In this document: positions 5,811 through 12,807 of the stretch, piece by piece
Layout of the letters: each line of letters opens with the position of its first letter
How positions within the stretch are numbered: position 1 is the stretch's first letter
Source: an uncultured Lachnoclostridium sp.
GTDB taxonomy: Bacteria; Bacillota; Clostridia; Lachnospirales; Lachnospiraceae
Length of the DNA stretch: 13,302 bases
Direction: 5' to 3'
NCBI GenBank assembly: GCA_902464595.1
Contig: CABQJX010000075.1
Location: 1-13,302, forward strand
Made by a program: the position numbers and the translations under genes
Notes under the pieces: model-generated
The model's input: the letters and a program-made list of their open reading frames with translations, nothing else
What the model was told of the DNA's origin: nothing
Databases searched by the model: none

Positions 5811-8075
5811 ATGGGAACACAGAAACCGGAAATGATCGGCCTTAACATACCAGTCAGGGATGCAGCCCTGAAGGTGACGGGGCAGTTAAAGTATGTGGGA
5901 GATATGGTTCTTCCCCGTATGCTTCATGCGAAGGTCCTGTTCAGCCCTGTGGCCCATGCCAAGATCCGCTCCATTGATACCTCTGAGGCAGAGAAGCTTC
6001 CCGGCGTCCACGCAGTGGTCTGCTATAAGGACGCTCCTGAGGCGTTGTTCAACAGCTGCGGCGAGGAGATCGACGGGGCAAAGACAGAACGGATCTTTGA
6101 TGACCACGTTCGTTATGTGGGCGACAAGGTGGCGGCTGTGGCAGCCGATACGGTAAAGATTGCAGAGCAGGCTTTAAAGCTTATCAAGGTAGAATACGAG
6201 GAGCTGCCCTTTTATCTGAGCCCGGAGGAGGCACTGGGAGAGGGGGCTTATCCGATCCACGGCCAGTCCAATGTGATCGAGGAGGTAACCCAGACAGCCG
6301 GAGATGTAGACCGGGGAATGGCTGAGGCAGACCGGATCTATGAAGATGAATTTGAGACTCCGGCCATTCATCATGGGGCCATTGAGACTCATGCCTCCCT
6401 GTCTGTCTATGAAAGCAGCGGAAAGCTGACCGTTTACACTCCCAGCCAGGATGTGTTTGGCCATCGCACCAATCTGTCCAGGATCTTTGGGCTTCCAATG
6501 AGCAAGGTGCGGGTCATCAATCCAGGCATAGGCGGAGGCTTTGGCGGAAAGATCGATATGGTGACAGAGCCGGTTACCGCCCTTTTGGCCATGAAGACAG
6601 GGAGGCCGGTGAAGCTGGTATATACACGTCGGGAGGATATTCCCTCCTCTAGAAACCGTCACAGCATGAAGATACGCTTAAAGACAGGCGTAAAGCTTGA
6701 CGGTACGATCGTGGCCCAGGACATGGAGGTCTTAGTAAACGCGGGAGCTTACGCAGGGGGGACCATGAGCATCGTCTGGGCCATGAGCGGAAAATATTTT
6801 AAGATCAACAAGACGAAAAATCTCCGTTTCCATGCGGTTCCAGTATATACAAACACGCCTATCGCGGGAGCGATGAGAGGCTTTGGATCCCCTCAGGAAT
6901 TTTTTGCCCAGCAGTGTCAGTTAAACCGCATTGCAGGGGATCTTGGCATGGATCTGACAGAACTGGAGTTAAAGAATCTGGTGGAGCCAGATGATTTCGA
7001 TCAGAGAGACGGAATGCCTCACGGAAATCCCCGTCCCATTGACTGTGTGTTAAAGGGAAAAGAGCTTTCCCATTATGAAGAGGGAAAGAGAGAGCAGGAG
7101 GCAATGAAGAATGACCGCTACCGCATCGGTATGGGAATGGCTGTGGCTGCTCACGGAAACGGGGTATTTGGAGTAAGACCGGATACTACAGGCGTGATCA
7201 TTAAAATGAATGAGGACGGTTCCGCCGTAATGTTTACAGGCGTCAGCGATATGGGAAATGGTTCCGTTACTACCCAGACCCAGGTGGTCAGCCAGGTGCT
7301 TGGGATCCCTATGGATCACATCGAGTGCGTCCAGGCAGATACGGATTCCACCCTGTGGGATATGGGAAATTATTCCAGCCGTGGTACGTTTGTCAGCTGC
7401 AGCGCAGCCCTTAAAGTGGCATCTCAGGTGAGGGAGGAGCTTTTGAAGGAGGCTTCCGGCCTTCTTGAGCGTCCGGTGGAGGATCTGGATATGGGAGAGG
7501 AATGTGTGGTAAGCCTGTCCGATCCTGAAGCCTCTGCCTCCCTGGCAGAGGTGATCCGCTATGCGAAGCAGGCTCATGGCAGAGACATCTGCTGTGCCGA
7601 TACCTTTGCCTCCTGTGCTATGGCAGTGTCCTACGGAGCCCACTTTACAAAGGTGCGTGTGGATATGGAGACAGGAGAGGTCAAGGTTCTGGAGCACACA
7701 GCGGTTCATGACATTGGAAAAGCCATTAACCCTATGGCTGTGGAGGGCCAGATCGAGGGAGCGGCCCAGATGGGGCTTGGATATGCCCTGACGGAAGGCC
7801 TGATCTTAGACGAAAAGGGAAAGGTAAAGAATTTTACCCTGAAACAGTATCATATGCTTAATTCCCAGGAAATGCCGCTGATCCGGGTGGGAATGGTAGA
7901 ACGCATAGAAAAATCAGGCCCCTTTGGTGCAAAGAGCATCGGAGAGTGCTCCGTTGTGCCGGTAGCAGCTGCTGTGGCAAACGCTGTGTCTAATGCCATT
8001 GGAGCACAGATCCATCAGATTCCCATGAGGCCTGGATCCGTAAAAAAGGTGATTGAGGAAAATCAGGGAAAGTAA
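5811..8075 (+). CDS. Molybdenum hydroxylase large subunit, molybdopterin-binding (xanthine dehydrogenase / aldehyde oxidase family)
   Basis: The 754-residue protein holds the molybdenum cofactor and would hydroxylate a carbon next to nitrogen in a heterocycle such as a purine, using water as the oxygen source. Family motifs are intact: an N-terminal hammerhead domain from about residue 15 (RDAALKVTGQLKYVGDM), GGGFGGK (241-247), AMRGFGSPQ with R356, and the catalytic Glu E712 in GAKSIGE. The length is usual for bacterial separate-subunit enzymes. AAGGAGGGG stands 8 bases before the ATG and inside the end of the small-subunit gene. Cytoplasmic location is expected, as no Tat or Sec signal is seen. 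Substrate class cannot be fixed from sequence: xanthine/hypoxanthine is favoured by the neighbouring NCS2 permease remnant, but nicotinate- or other heterocycle-type relatives look alike. No FAD subunit or XdhC-type maturation gene is beside it. Confidence 0.92.
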   Translation: MGTQKPEMIGLNIPVRDAALKVTGQLKYVGDMVLPRMLHAKVLFSPVAHAKIRSIDTSEAEKLPGVHAVVCYKDAPEALFNSCGEEIDGAKTERIFDDHVRYVGDKVAAVAADTVKIAEQALKLIKVEYEELPFYLSPEEALGEGAYPIHGQSNVIEEVTQTAGDVDRGMAEADRIYEDEFETPAIHHGAIETHASLSVYESSGKLTVYTPSQDVFGHRTNLSRIFGLPMSKVRVINPGIGGGFGGKIDMVTEPVTALLAMKTGRPVKLVYTRREDIPSSRNRHSMKIRLKTGVKLDGTIVAQDMEVLVNAGAYAGGTMSIVWAMSGKYFKINKTKNLRFHAVPVYTNTPIAGAMRGFGSPQEFFAQQCQLNRIAGDLGMDLTELELKNLVEPDDFDQRDGMPHGNPRPIDCVLKGKELSHYEEGKREQEAMKNDRYRIGMGMAVAAHGNGVFGVRPDTTGVIIKMNEDGSAVMFTGVSDMGNGSVTTQTQVVSQVLGIPMDHIECVQADTDSTLWDMGNYSSRGTFVSCSAALKVASQVREELLKEASGLLERPVEDLDMGEECVVSLSDPEASASLAEVIRYAKQAHGRDICCADTFASCAMAVSYGAHFTKVRVDMETGEVKVLEHTAVHDIGKAINPMAVEGQIEGAAQMGLGYALTEGLILDEKGKVKNFTLKQYHMLNSQEMPLIRVGMVERIEKSGPFGAKSIGECSVVPVAAAVANAVSNAIGAQIHQIPMRPGSVKKVIEENQGK

Positions 8076-8132
8076 CCGGTGGCGGAATCCGTCCGGAAAG
8101 CTGCAAAAGCATACAAAATTAAAATACATATA

Positions 8133-9116
8133 TTAAGGAAGGAATAGAATATCCCGGTTGACGGTCTCGTAGAACATGCGGCGGATCTCACCGGGATCTT
8201 TTGTTTGGGCCAGGATCCACATGATCTTTGTCACCGCTGCTTCCAAAAGGCCAAATTCCTGCTTGATGCTTTTTCCTACCTCATAGACGGACATGTTGCT
8301 CCCCTCATTGGTGACCTGGGTTGTCATGACCACCGTTTTTCCCAGGGCAGTCCATTTTGCCACGGCCCGGTGATAATCTCCCTCCTCATAACTGGGAAGG
8401 CCGCCTACGCCGAAGGATTCCACGATCACGGCATCGTAATGGCCTGCCATGTAGTCGAGAAGGGAGGCATCCATGGAGGGGATCAGCTTCAAAAGCCCCA
8501 CAGCTCCGTTCATTTTTCTGTAAAAGCGGACAGGACCTGAGGCCCGGTCCTTATCGTCCAGGTAAAAGATGATGTGGCCGTCCTGTATGATGGCAATGTA
8601 AGGGAAATTGATGCTGGAAAATGCATTGTAGCTTTTGGTCCGCTCCTTTTTTCCTCTGGTTCCGGCGATGACTTTTCCGTCGAACACAATGTTGACGCCG
8701 TGAGCTTTGGGGGAGGAGGCAAAAAGCAGGCTGTCTGCCAGGTTGATGCGTGCATCCGTATTGTCCATGTCAATCGGCTTTTGGGCTCCTGTGATGACAA
8801 TGGGCTTTGGAGAATTTTGGATCAGATAAGAGAGGGCAGCAGCGGTGTAGGCCATGGTGTCTGTGCCGTGGGTGATGACAAAACCGTCATATTCATCGTA
8901 GTGCTCCTCGATCGCCTGCTCCATAGCCAGCCAATGGGAGGGCTGTATATTCGTGCTGTCTATGTTCATCAGCTGTATGGAACGGATCTCGCAGTAATCC
9001 CTGCTGTCTGGCACATAGGACAGGATTTCTGTGGAGGTGATGACTGGCTTTAGTCCTGCTTCCGTCCTTTTGCAGGCAATGGTCCCTCCGGTTCCGATCA
9101 TAAGAATACGTTTCAT
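8133..9116 (-). CDS. ansA: L-asparaginase, cytosolic type I
   Basis: It hydrolyses asparagine to aspartate and ammonia. The 327-residue product starts MKRILMIGTGGTIA, with the first catalytic Thr at residue 12. The second signature HGTDTMAYT holds T85 and D86, and D53-S54 in MNIDSTN is the substrate loop. The length and lack of a signal peptide fit the cytoplasmic type I (AnsA) enzymes rather than the periplasmic type II form. AAAGGA is found about 8-9 bases before the ATG, and a TTGTAA-17-TATAAT promoter is upstream. The gene converges on the hydroxylase operon with a 57-base gap and diverges from nfeD. A link to the heterocycle genes is not evident; it may simply serve nitrogen supply. Confidence 0.93.
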   Translation of the reverse strand: MKRILMIGTGGTIACKRTEAGLKPVITSTEILSYVPDSRDYCEIRSIQLMNIDSTNIQPSHWLAMEQAIEEHYDEYDGFVITHGTDTMAYTAAALSYLIQNSPKPIVITGAQKPIDMDNTDARINLADSLLFASSPKAHGVNIVFDGKVIAGTRGKKERTKSYNAFSSINFPYIAIIQDGHIIFYLDDKDRASGPVRFYRKMNGAVGLLKLIPSMDASLLDYMAGHYDAVIVESFGVGGLPSYEEGDYHRAVAKWTALGKTVVMTTQVTNEGSNMSVYEVGKSIKQEFGLLEAAVTKIMWILAQTKDPGEIRRMFYETVNRDILFLP

Positions 9117-9207
9117 CTGACATGTCCTTTCGTGATTGCCAGAAAAGGAAAAACTCTGGCAAAATATTTGCTGTGATCTTTGGGATAAATCCCCTCTTCT
9201 CTTTACA

Positions 9208-9236
9208 ATTATAGTAAGAAACCCTTAAATTTACAA
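9208..9236 (-). promoter_or_regulatory. Promoter of the asparaginase gene
   Basis: On the - strand TTGTAA (9231-9236) is followed after exactly 17 bases by TATAAT (9208-9213), a good sigma-A promoter. The leader to the ATG is about 85 bases. It is back-to-back with the candidate nfeD promoter at 9245-9272. Confidence 0.65.
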
Positions 9237-9244
9237 TCCCTTTA

Positions 9245-9272
9245 TTGATTTTACAGATAATTATGTTACAAT
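9245..9272 (+). promoter_or_regulatory. Candidate promoter of the nfeD-SPFH operon
   Basis: TTGATT (9245-9250), 16 bases, then TACAAT (9267-9272). It lies about 100 bases before the preferred nfeD start and is the only reasonable match in the divergent spacer on this strand. Confidence 0.45.
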
Positions 9273-9368
9273 AAGTATAAACTAATAGTGGTGTCTTCAT
9301 TTATAAAACGCAGGCTGGGGAAGCCTGAGAGGATCCCGGCAGCGTGGGGAAGAAAGGTGGGGTGGTAT

Positions 9369-9821
9369 ATGTCAATTGTCTGGCTGATTGCCTTTGTAGT
9401 TTTTCTGGCAGTGGAGGGAATGACTGCTTCCCTGACCAGCATTTGGTTTGCAGGCGGTTCCCTGGCGGCCCTTATGGCCCAGGTGTTAGGCGGCGGTCTT
9501 AAGATCCAGCTCTCCGCTTTTGTGGCTGTGTCCTTTTTGCTGTTTCTTATGGTGCGGCCATTTGCACGCAGCTATCTTTTCAGGCAGAAAACGGAGACCA
9601 ACGTGGACGGCTTTGTAGGACGCCGGGCAGTGGCAAAGGAGCGCATCGACCGAGAGAACGGCAGTGCTGTCCTGGGAGGGGAGACATGGCTGGCGAGAGC
9701 TGCAAAGGAAGGGGAAGTCTTTGAGGCAGGACAGACCGTTGTGGTAGCTGGGATCCAGGGGGCGAAACTTTTGGTGGAGGCAGAGCGCTGCAAGGAGGAG
9801 CCTGACCGGAAGAATTTATAA
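9369..9821 (+). CDS. NfeD-family membrane protein (short form with OB-fold domain)
   Basis: The 150-residue protein has two or three N-terminal membrane helices (about residues 1-70, MSIVWLIAFVVFLAVEG onward). A small soluble C-terminal OB-fold follows, from GFVGRRAVAKERI to GIQGAKLLVE, typical of NfeD C-terminal domains. It lacks the ClpP-like protease domain of long NfeD proteins. The frame opens farther back at a GTG (9288), but that would add 27 charged residues overlapping the promoter. The ATG at 9369 has AGGTGG 8 bases upstream and starts directly with the membrane helix, so I prefer it. The SPFH gene follows after 26 bases. NfeD proteins commonly pair with stomatin-like partners in membrane microdomains; that role is family knowledge. 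Confidence 0.85.
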   Translation: MSIVWLIAFVVFLAVEGMTASLTSIWFAGGSLAALMAQVLGGGLKIQLSAFVAVSFLLFLMVRPFARSYLFRQKTETNVDGFVGRRAVAKERIDRENGSAVLGGETWLARAAKEGEVFEAGQTVVVAGIQGAKLLVEAERCKEEPDRKNL

Positions 9822-9847
9822 AAATCATAGGAAAAAGGAGGAGTACT

Positions 9848-10798
9848 ATGTTTGGTGTCATAAGCGGATTTTTTATTTTCATCCTGATTGCAGTCATTGT
9901 TTTGGGGATTCTTTCTACCTGCATCCGCGTTGTTCCTCAGGCACAGGCCCTGGTGGTGGAGCGCATGGGAGCCTATCTTGGAACCTACGGTGTGGGAATC
10001 CATTTTTTGATCCCCTTTATCGACCGGGTGGCAAAGAAGGTGAACCTGAAGGAGCAGGTAGAGGATTTCCCGCCCCAGCCGGTAATCACAAAGGATAACG
10101 TTACCATGCAGATCGATACCGTGGTATTTTTCTATATCACAGACCCGAAGCTCTACGCTTACGGGGTGGAGCGTCCCATCTTAGCCATTGAGAATCTGAC
10201 AGCCACCACCCTGCGAAATATCATTGGTGATCTGGAGTTAGACGAGACTCTCACATCGAGAGAGACCATCAATGCCAAAATGCAGGCCTCCCTGGACGTG
10301 GCCACGGATCCCTGGGGGATCAAGGTGACCAGGGTGGAGCTTAAAAATATCATCCCTCCGGCAGCGATCCAGGAGGCCATGGAGAAGCAGATGAAGGCAG
10401 AGCGGGAGCGCCGCGAGGCCATTCTCCGTGCGGAGGGCGAGAAGAAGTCTATGATCCTGGTGGCAGAGGGAAATAAGGAATCAGCAGTGCTTAATGCTGA
10501 GGCGGAGAAGGAGGCAGCCATTCTTCGGGCTGAGGCAGAGAAGGAAAAGAAGATCAAAGAAGCCCAGGGCCAGGCCGAGGCCATCCGTACAGTCCAGCAG
10601 GCTACGGCGGACGGTATCCGCTTTATCAAGGAGGCGGGAGCAGACAATGCTGTTCTCCAGTTAAAGAGCCTTGAAGCATTCCAGGCAGCTGCCAACGGAA
10701 AGGCTAACAAGATTATTATCCCTTCCGATATTCAGGGGATTGCCGGGCTGGTGAAGTCTATCGCAGAGGTGGCAGCAAAAGACGAGATCCAGGGATAA
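9848..10798 (+). CDS. SPFH/stomatin-like membrane protein (QmcA type)
   Basis: The 316-residue protein starts with one membrane helix (FGVISGFFIFILIAVIVLGIL, about residues 2-22). The SPFH/Band 7 domain follows, with VVPQAQALVVERMGAY, a GIHFLIPFID segment and DGIRFIKEAG toward the end. Residues about 175-250 are a long Ala/Glu/Lys-rich coiled coil (EKQMKAERERREAILRAEGE and repeats of AEAEKEAAILRAEA), used for ring or cage assembly in this family. The start has AAAGGAGGAG 5-6 bases upstream. It is co-transcribed with nfeD just upstream and ends in front of a hairpin terminator. Stomatin-like proteins of this class organise membrane microdomains and often chaperone membrane proteases; nothing in the sequence gives a more specific task. 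Confidence 0.92.
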   Translation: MFGVISGFFIFILIAVIVLGILSTCIRVVPQAQALVVERMGAYLGTYGVGIHFLIPFIDRVAKKVNLKEQVEDFPPQPVITKDNVTMQIDTVVFFYITDPKLYAYGVERPILAIENLTATTLRNIIGDLELDETLTSRETINAKMQASLDVATDPWGIKVTRVELKNIIPPAAIQEAMEKQMKAERERREAILRAEGEKKSMILVAEGNKESAVLNAEAEKEAAILRAEAEKEKKIKEAQGQAEAIRTVQQATADGIRFIKEAGADNAVLQLKSLEAFQAAANGKANKIIIPSDIQGIAGLVKSIAEVAAKDEIQG

Positions 10799-10805
10799 AA
10801 TCCAG

Positions 10806-10834
10806 TAGACAAAGATTGAGGGATAGGATAATAT
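10806..10834 (+). promoter_or_regulatory. Possible promoter in front of the terminator-like hairpin upstream of the MATE gene
   Basis: TAGACA (10806-10811), 17 bases, TAATAT (10829-10834). If real, transcription would begin near 10841 and immediately meet the hairpin at 10850, making that hairpin an attenuator. The match is imperfect and the region A-rich. Confidence 0.3.
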
Positions 10835-10849
10835 AAAAGTAAGAAAATA

Positions 10850-10889
10850 GTACCCATCAGTGCCTGATCCTGGTGGGTGCTGTTTTATT
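10850..10889 (+). terminator. Rho-independent terminator (or attenuator) after the SPFH gene
   Basis: GTACCCATCAG (10850-10860) pairs with CTGGTGGGTGC (10870-10880), giving 11 bp with two G-U pairs and a 9-base loop, followed by TGTTTTATT. Inside it ATCAG (10856-10860) can instead pair with CTGAT (10864-10868), an exclusive alternative fold. It most simply ends the nfeD-SPFH transcript. Confidence 0.75.
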
Positions 10890-10906
10890 ACTTATGAAAA
10901 TCCAGA

Positions 10907-10934
10907 GCTGTCCGGGTGCGGATAACCGGGCAGC
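10907..10934 (+). promoter_or_regulatory. G/C-rich leader hairpin just upstream of the MATE gene
   Basis: GCTGTCCGG (10907-10915) pairs with CCGGGCAGC (10926-10934), 9 bp with one G-U and a 10-base loop, ending 20 bases before the ATG. No T-run follows, so it is not a terminator. It could shield or set access to the GAGGTGGAG ribosome site. Confidence 0.45.
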
Positions 10935-10954
10935 GGCAAAAGACGAGGTGGAGT

Positions 10955-12337
10955 ATGGGAAATGAGGCAGTAAAGAAAAACAGGATCACAGAGGGGAGTA
11001 TTATCGGACAGCTTCTTTTGTTTTTCTTCCCCATTCTGTTTGGAACATTTTTCCAGCAGCTGTACAATACAGCAGACGCCATGGTGGTGGGACGTTTTGT
11101 GGGAAAACAGGCGCTGGCAGCTGTGGGGGGAACGACCAGTACCCTGATCAACCTTCTGGTGGGATTTTTCGTAGGCCTTTCCAGCGGCTCCACAGTAGTT
11201 ATATCTCAGTTTTATGGAGCCAGGAAGGCAGACAAGGTGCATTGGGCGGTTCACACCTCCATCGCCTTTTCTGTTATGGGAGGGATCCTGTTTATGGCGA
11301 TCGGGCTGCTGGCGTCCCCCTGGGCTCTCCGTGCCATGAAGACGCCGGAGGATGTGATCGGACATGCAGTGGTTTACATACGTATCTATTTCCTGGGGAT
11401 CATCCCAAATCTGATCTATAATATGGGCGCTGGTATCCTGCGGGCTGTAGGGGATTCCAAACGGCCTCTGTATTTCCTCATCGCCAGCTGCTTTACCAAT
11501 ATTATTTTGGATGTGATCCTGGTAGCCATGATGGATATGGGCGTGGCCGGCGCAGCAGTGGCTACCATTTCTTCCCAGCTTCTAAGCGCCCTTTTAGTAG
11601 TCTGGGCCTTGGTAAAGACAGAGGACATGTATAAGCTGGAATGGAGCAAGGTGCGCATTGACCGGCGGATGCTGCGGCGGATCGTGCGCATCGGCATTCC
11701 AGCCGGAATGCAGTCTGTCATGTATAATATTTCCAATGTTATCATTCAGGCAGGCGTCAATACACTGGGAACAGACAATGTGACGGCCTGGGCTACTTAT
11801 GGAAAGGTAGACGGCCTGTATTGGATGATGATCAATGCCCTGGGTATATCTGTGACGACCTTTGTAGGTCAGAATTTCGGCGCAAGGCGTATGGATCGGG
11901 TGAGAAAGGGAGCCGGGGCTTGTATGGCCATCGGCGTGGTTCTTACAGGTACGGTGGCAGCGGCACTGACGAAGTGGGGATACCTTTTGGTGGAGCTTTT
12001 TACCACCGACGCCCAGGTTCAGGCCATCAGTATGAACCTGATCCATTTTATGGTTCCAACTTTGGTGACCTATATTGCGATTGAGATCCTTTCAGGAACG
12101 CTGCGCGGGGTAGGCGATGCCTGGATGCCTTTAGTCATAACCGGTATCGGAGTCTGTGCAGTCCGCGTTCTCTGGATCATGCTGGTACTTCCTCATTTCC
12201 ATACCATTATCGGAGCTGCCTTCTGCTACCCCCTGACCTGGAGCCTGACCTCCATTGCTTTTGTTATTTATTACTATTTCTTCAGCAGCCTGAAGCGGTG
12301 GAATGTGCGCCCGTTTTGGAAGAAAAGGAGATCATAG
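10955..12337 (+). CDS. MATE-family efflux transporter (DinF/NorM-like)
   Basis: The 460-residue protein has the twelve-helix pattern of multidrug and toxic compound extrusion transporters that use Na+ or H+ gradients. Recognisable pieces are the opening helix with PILFGTFFQQLYNTADAMVV, GRFVGKQALAAVGG (end of helix 1 and start of helix 2), RAVGDSKRPLYF after helix 5, GMQSVMYNISNVIIQ in the second half, a GQNFGARRMDRVRKG loop, and LRGVGDAWMPL near the end. The two halves share the internal repeat expected of the family. The frame begins earlier at a GTG (10916), but that lies inside a stable hairpin. ATG 10955 follows GAGGTGGAG, so I use it. The gene is separated from the SPFH gene by a terminator-like hairpin. 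Its substrate is unknown. Confidence 0.92.
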   Translation: MGNEAVKKNRITEGSIIGQLLLFFFPILFGTFFQQLYNTADAMVVGRFVGKQALAAVGGTTSTLINLLVGFFVGLSSGSTVVISQFYGARKADKVHWAVHTSIAFSVMGGILFMAIGLLASPWALRAMKTPEDVIGHAVVYIRIYFLGIIPNLIYNMGAGILRAVGDSKRPLYFLIASCFTNIILDVILVAMMDMGVAGAAVATISSQLLSALLVVWALVKTEDMYKLEWSKVRIDRRMLRRIVRIGIPAGMQSVMYNISNVIIQAGVNTLGTDNVTAWATYGKVDGLYWMMINALGISVTTFVGQNFGARRMDRVRKGAGACMAIGVVLTGTVAAALTKWGYLLVELFTTDAQVQAISMNLIHFMVPTLVTYIAIEILSGTLRGVGDAWMPLVITGIGVCAVRVLWIMLVLPHFHTIIGAAFCYPLTWSLTSIAFVIYYYFFSSLKRWNVRPFWKKRRS

Positions 12338-12432
12338 CCTATATGCTGCGCTCCTCGGTACTGGGGCTGCTGGGATCCGGTCTGTTGTACCGCAGGTTTT
12401 TCTGCTGTGACTGGAAAAGCCTTTCGGCCAGA

Positions 12433-12707
12433 ACCTGTCTTTGAATAAAACAGGAAAATATGGAAATGCTTTCTGTATCATAAACCTGCAAGGTGGGAGA
12501 CAGGAGGAAAAACATGACCAGGACACAGGTGACATTTCGCTCTATCGAGGATGTAAAACAGTTTGTGCAGCAGGCGGAGAAACGCCGGGAGGAGGTGGAC
12601 GTCTGCTGTGGAAGCTGCATGGTGGACGGGAAATCTCTTTTGGGGATTTTGAGTCTGGGGATCTGCAAGACCCTGGATGTGGTGATCCACGACTGACCTG
12701 TCTTTGA
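12433..12707 (+). repeat. Direct 12-bp repeat flanking the HPr-like gene
   Basis: ACCTGTCTTTGA occurs at 12433-12444 and again at 12696-12707, the second copy beginning at the last base of the HPr-like stop codon. Each copy can start a short hairpin with a nearby ACAG sequence. This may be chance or the mark of an insertion. Confidence 0.35.
12514..12696 (+). CDS. Small HPr-like protein without the His-15 region
   Basis: The 60-residue product resembles the central part of PTS phosphocarrier HPr. It has a helix with DVKQFVQQAEK, a strand, then VDGKSLLGILSLGI, which aligns with the HPr segment around Ser-46 (S41 here, in KSLLG). The usual N-terminal phospho-His motif is absent: nothing like the TARPA segment occurs before position 20. 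It is also shorter than HPr (about 85-88), and an unusual CCGSC cluster (C31, C32, C35) lies just before the Ser loop. ACAGGAGG stands 5-6 bases before the ATG at 12514; an upstream GTG (12493) would include the ribosome site in the protein. It may be a Crh-like regulator or a structural homologue; the function is unproven. It is probably its own short transcript or follows the MATE gene, since no terminator is seen in the 176-base gap. Confidence 0.65.
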   Translation: MTRTQVTFRSIEDVKQFVQQAEKRREEVDVCCGSCMVDGKSLLGILSLGICKTLDVVIHD

Positions 12708-12712
12708 GACAG
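12698..12712 (+). terminator. Weak hairpin after the HPr-like gene
   Basis: CTGTCT (12698-12703) pairs with AGACAG (12707-12712) around a 3-base loop, two bases after the stop. Only AACAATTACTATT follows, not a solid T-run, so termination would be partial at best. Confidence 0.3.
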
Positions 12713-12807
12713 AACAATTACTATTGCCATAAATAGCCCAGCTGCCGGAAGATCCAGATGGAAATTCGGGAAAACTGGGCTGAAAACAGGAAGAAGATGA
12801 GAGACAT

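Noticed and set aside
6174..7709. Long antisense frames inside the molybdenum hydroxylase gene
   Set aside because: They are His/Cys/Pro-rich mirror translations of a clear gene with no start signals.
8076..8132. A terminator between the hydroxylase and asparaginase genes
   Set aside because: CCGG and GGCGGA/TCCGTC pairings leave no usable loop or T-run; I could not support a real terminator.
9288..9368. Upstream GTG start for NfeD
   Set aside because: It lies next to the candidate -10 box and adds a charged stretch not typical of the family; ATG 9369 has the better ribosome site.
12338..12513. A continuation or frameshifted tail of the MATE protein
   Set aside because: The MATE protein already has full length and a normal charged end; the translation after the stop shows no family resemblance.
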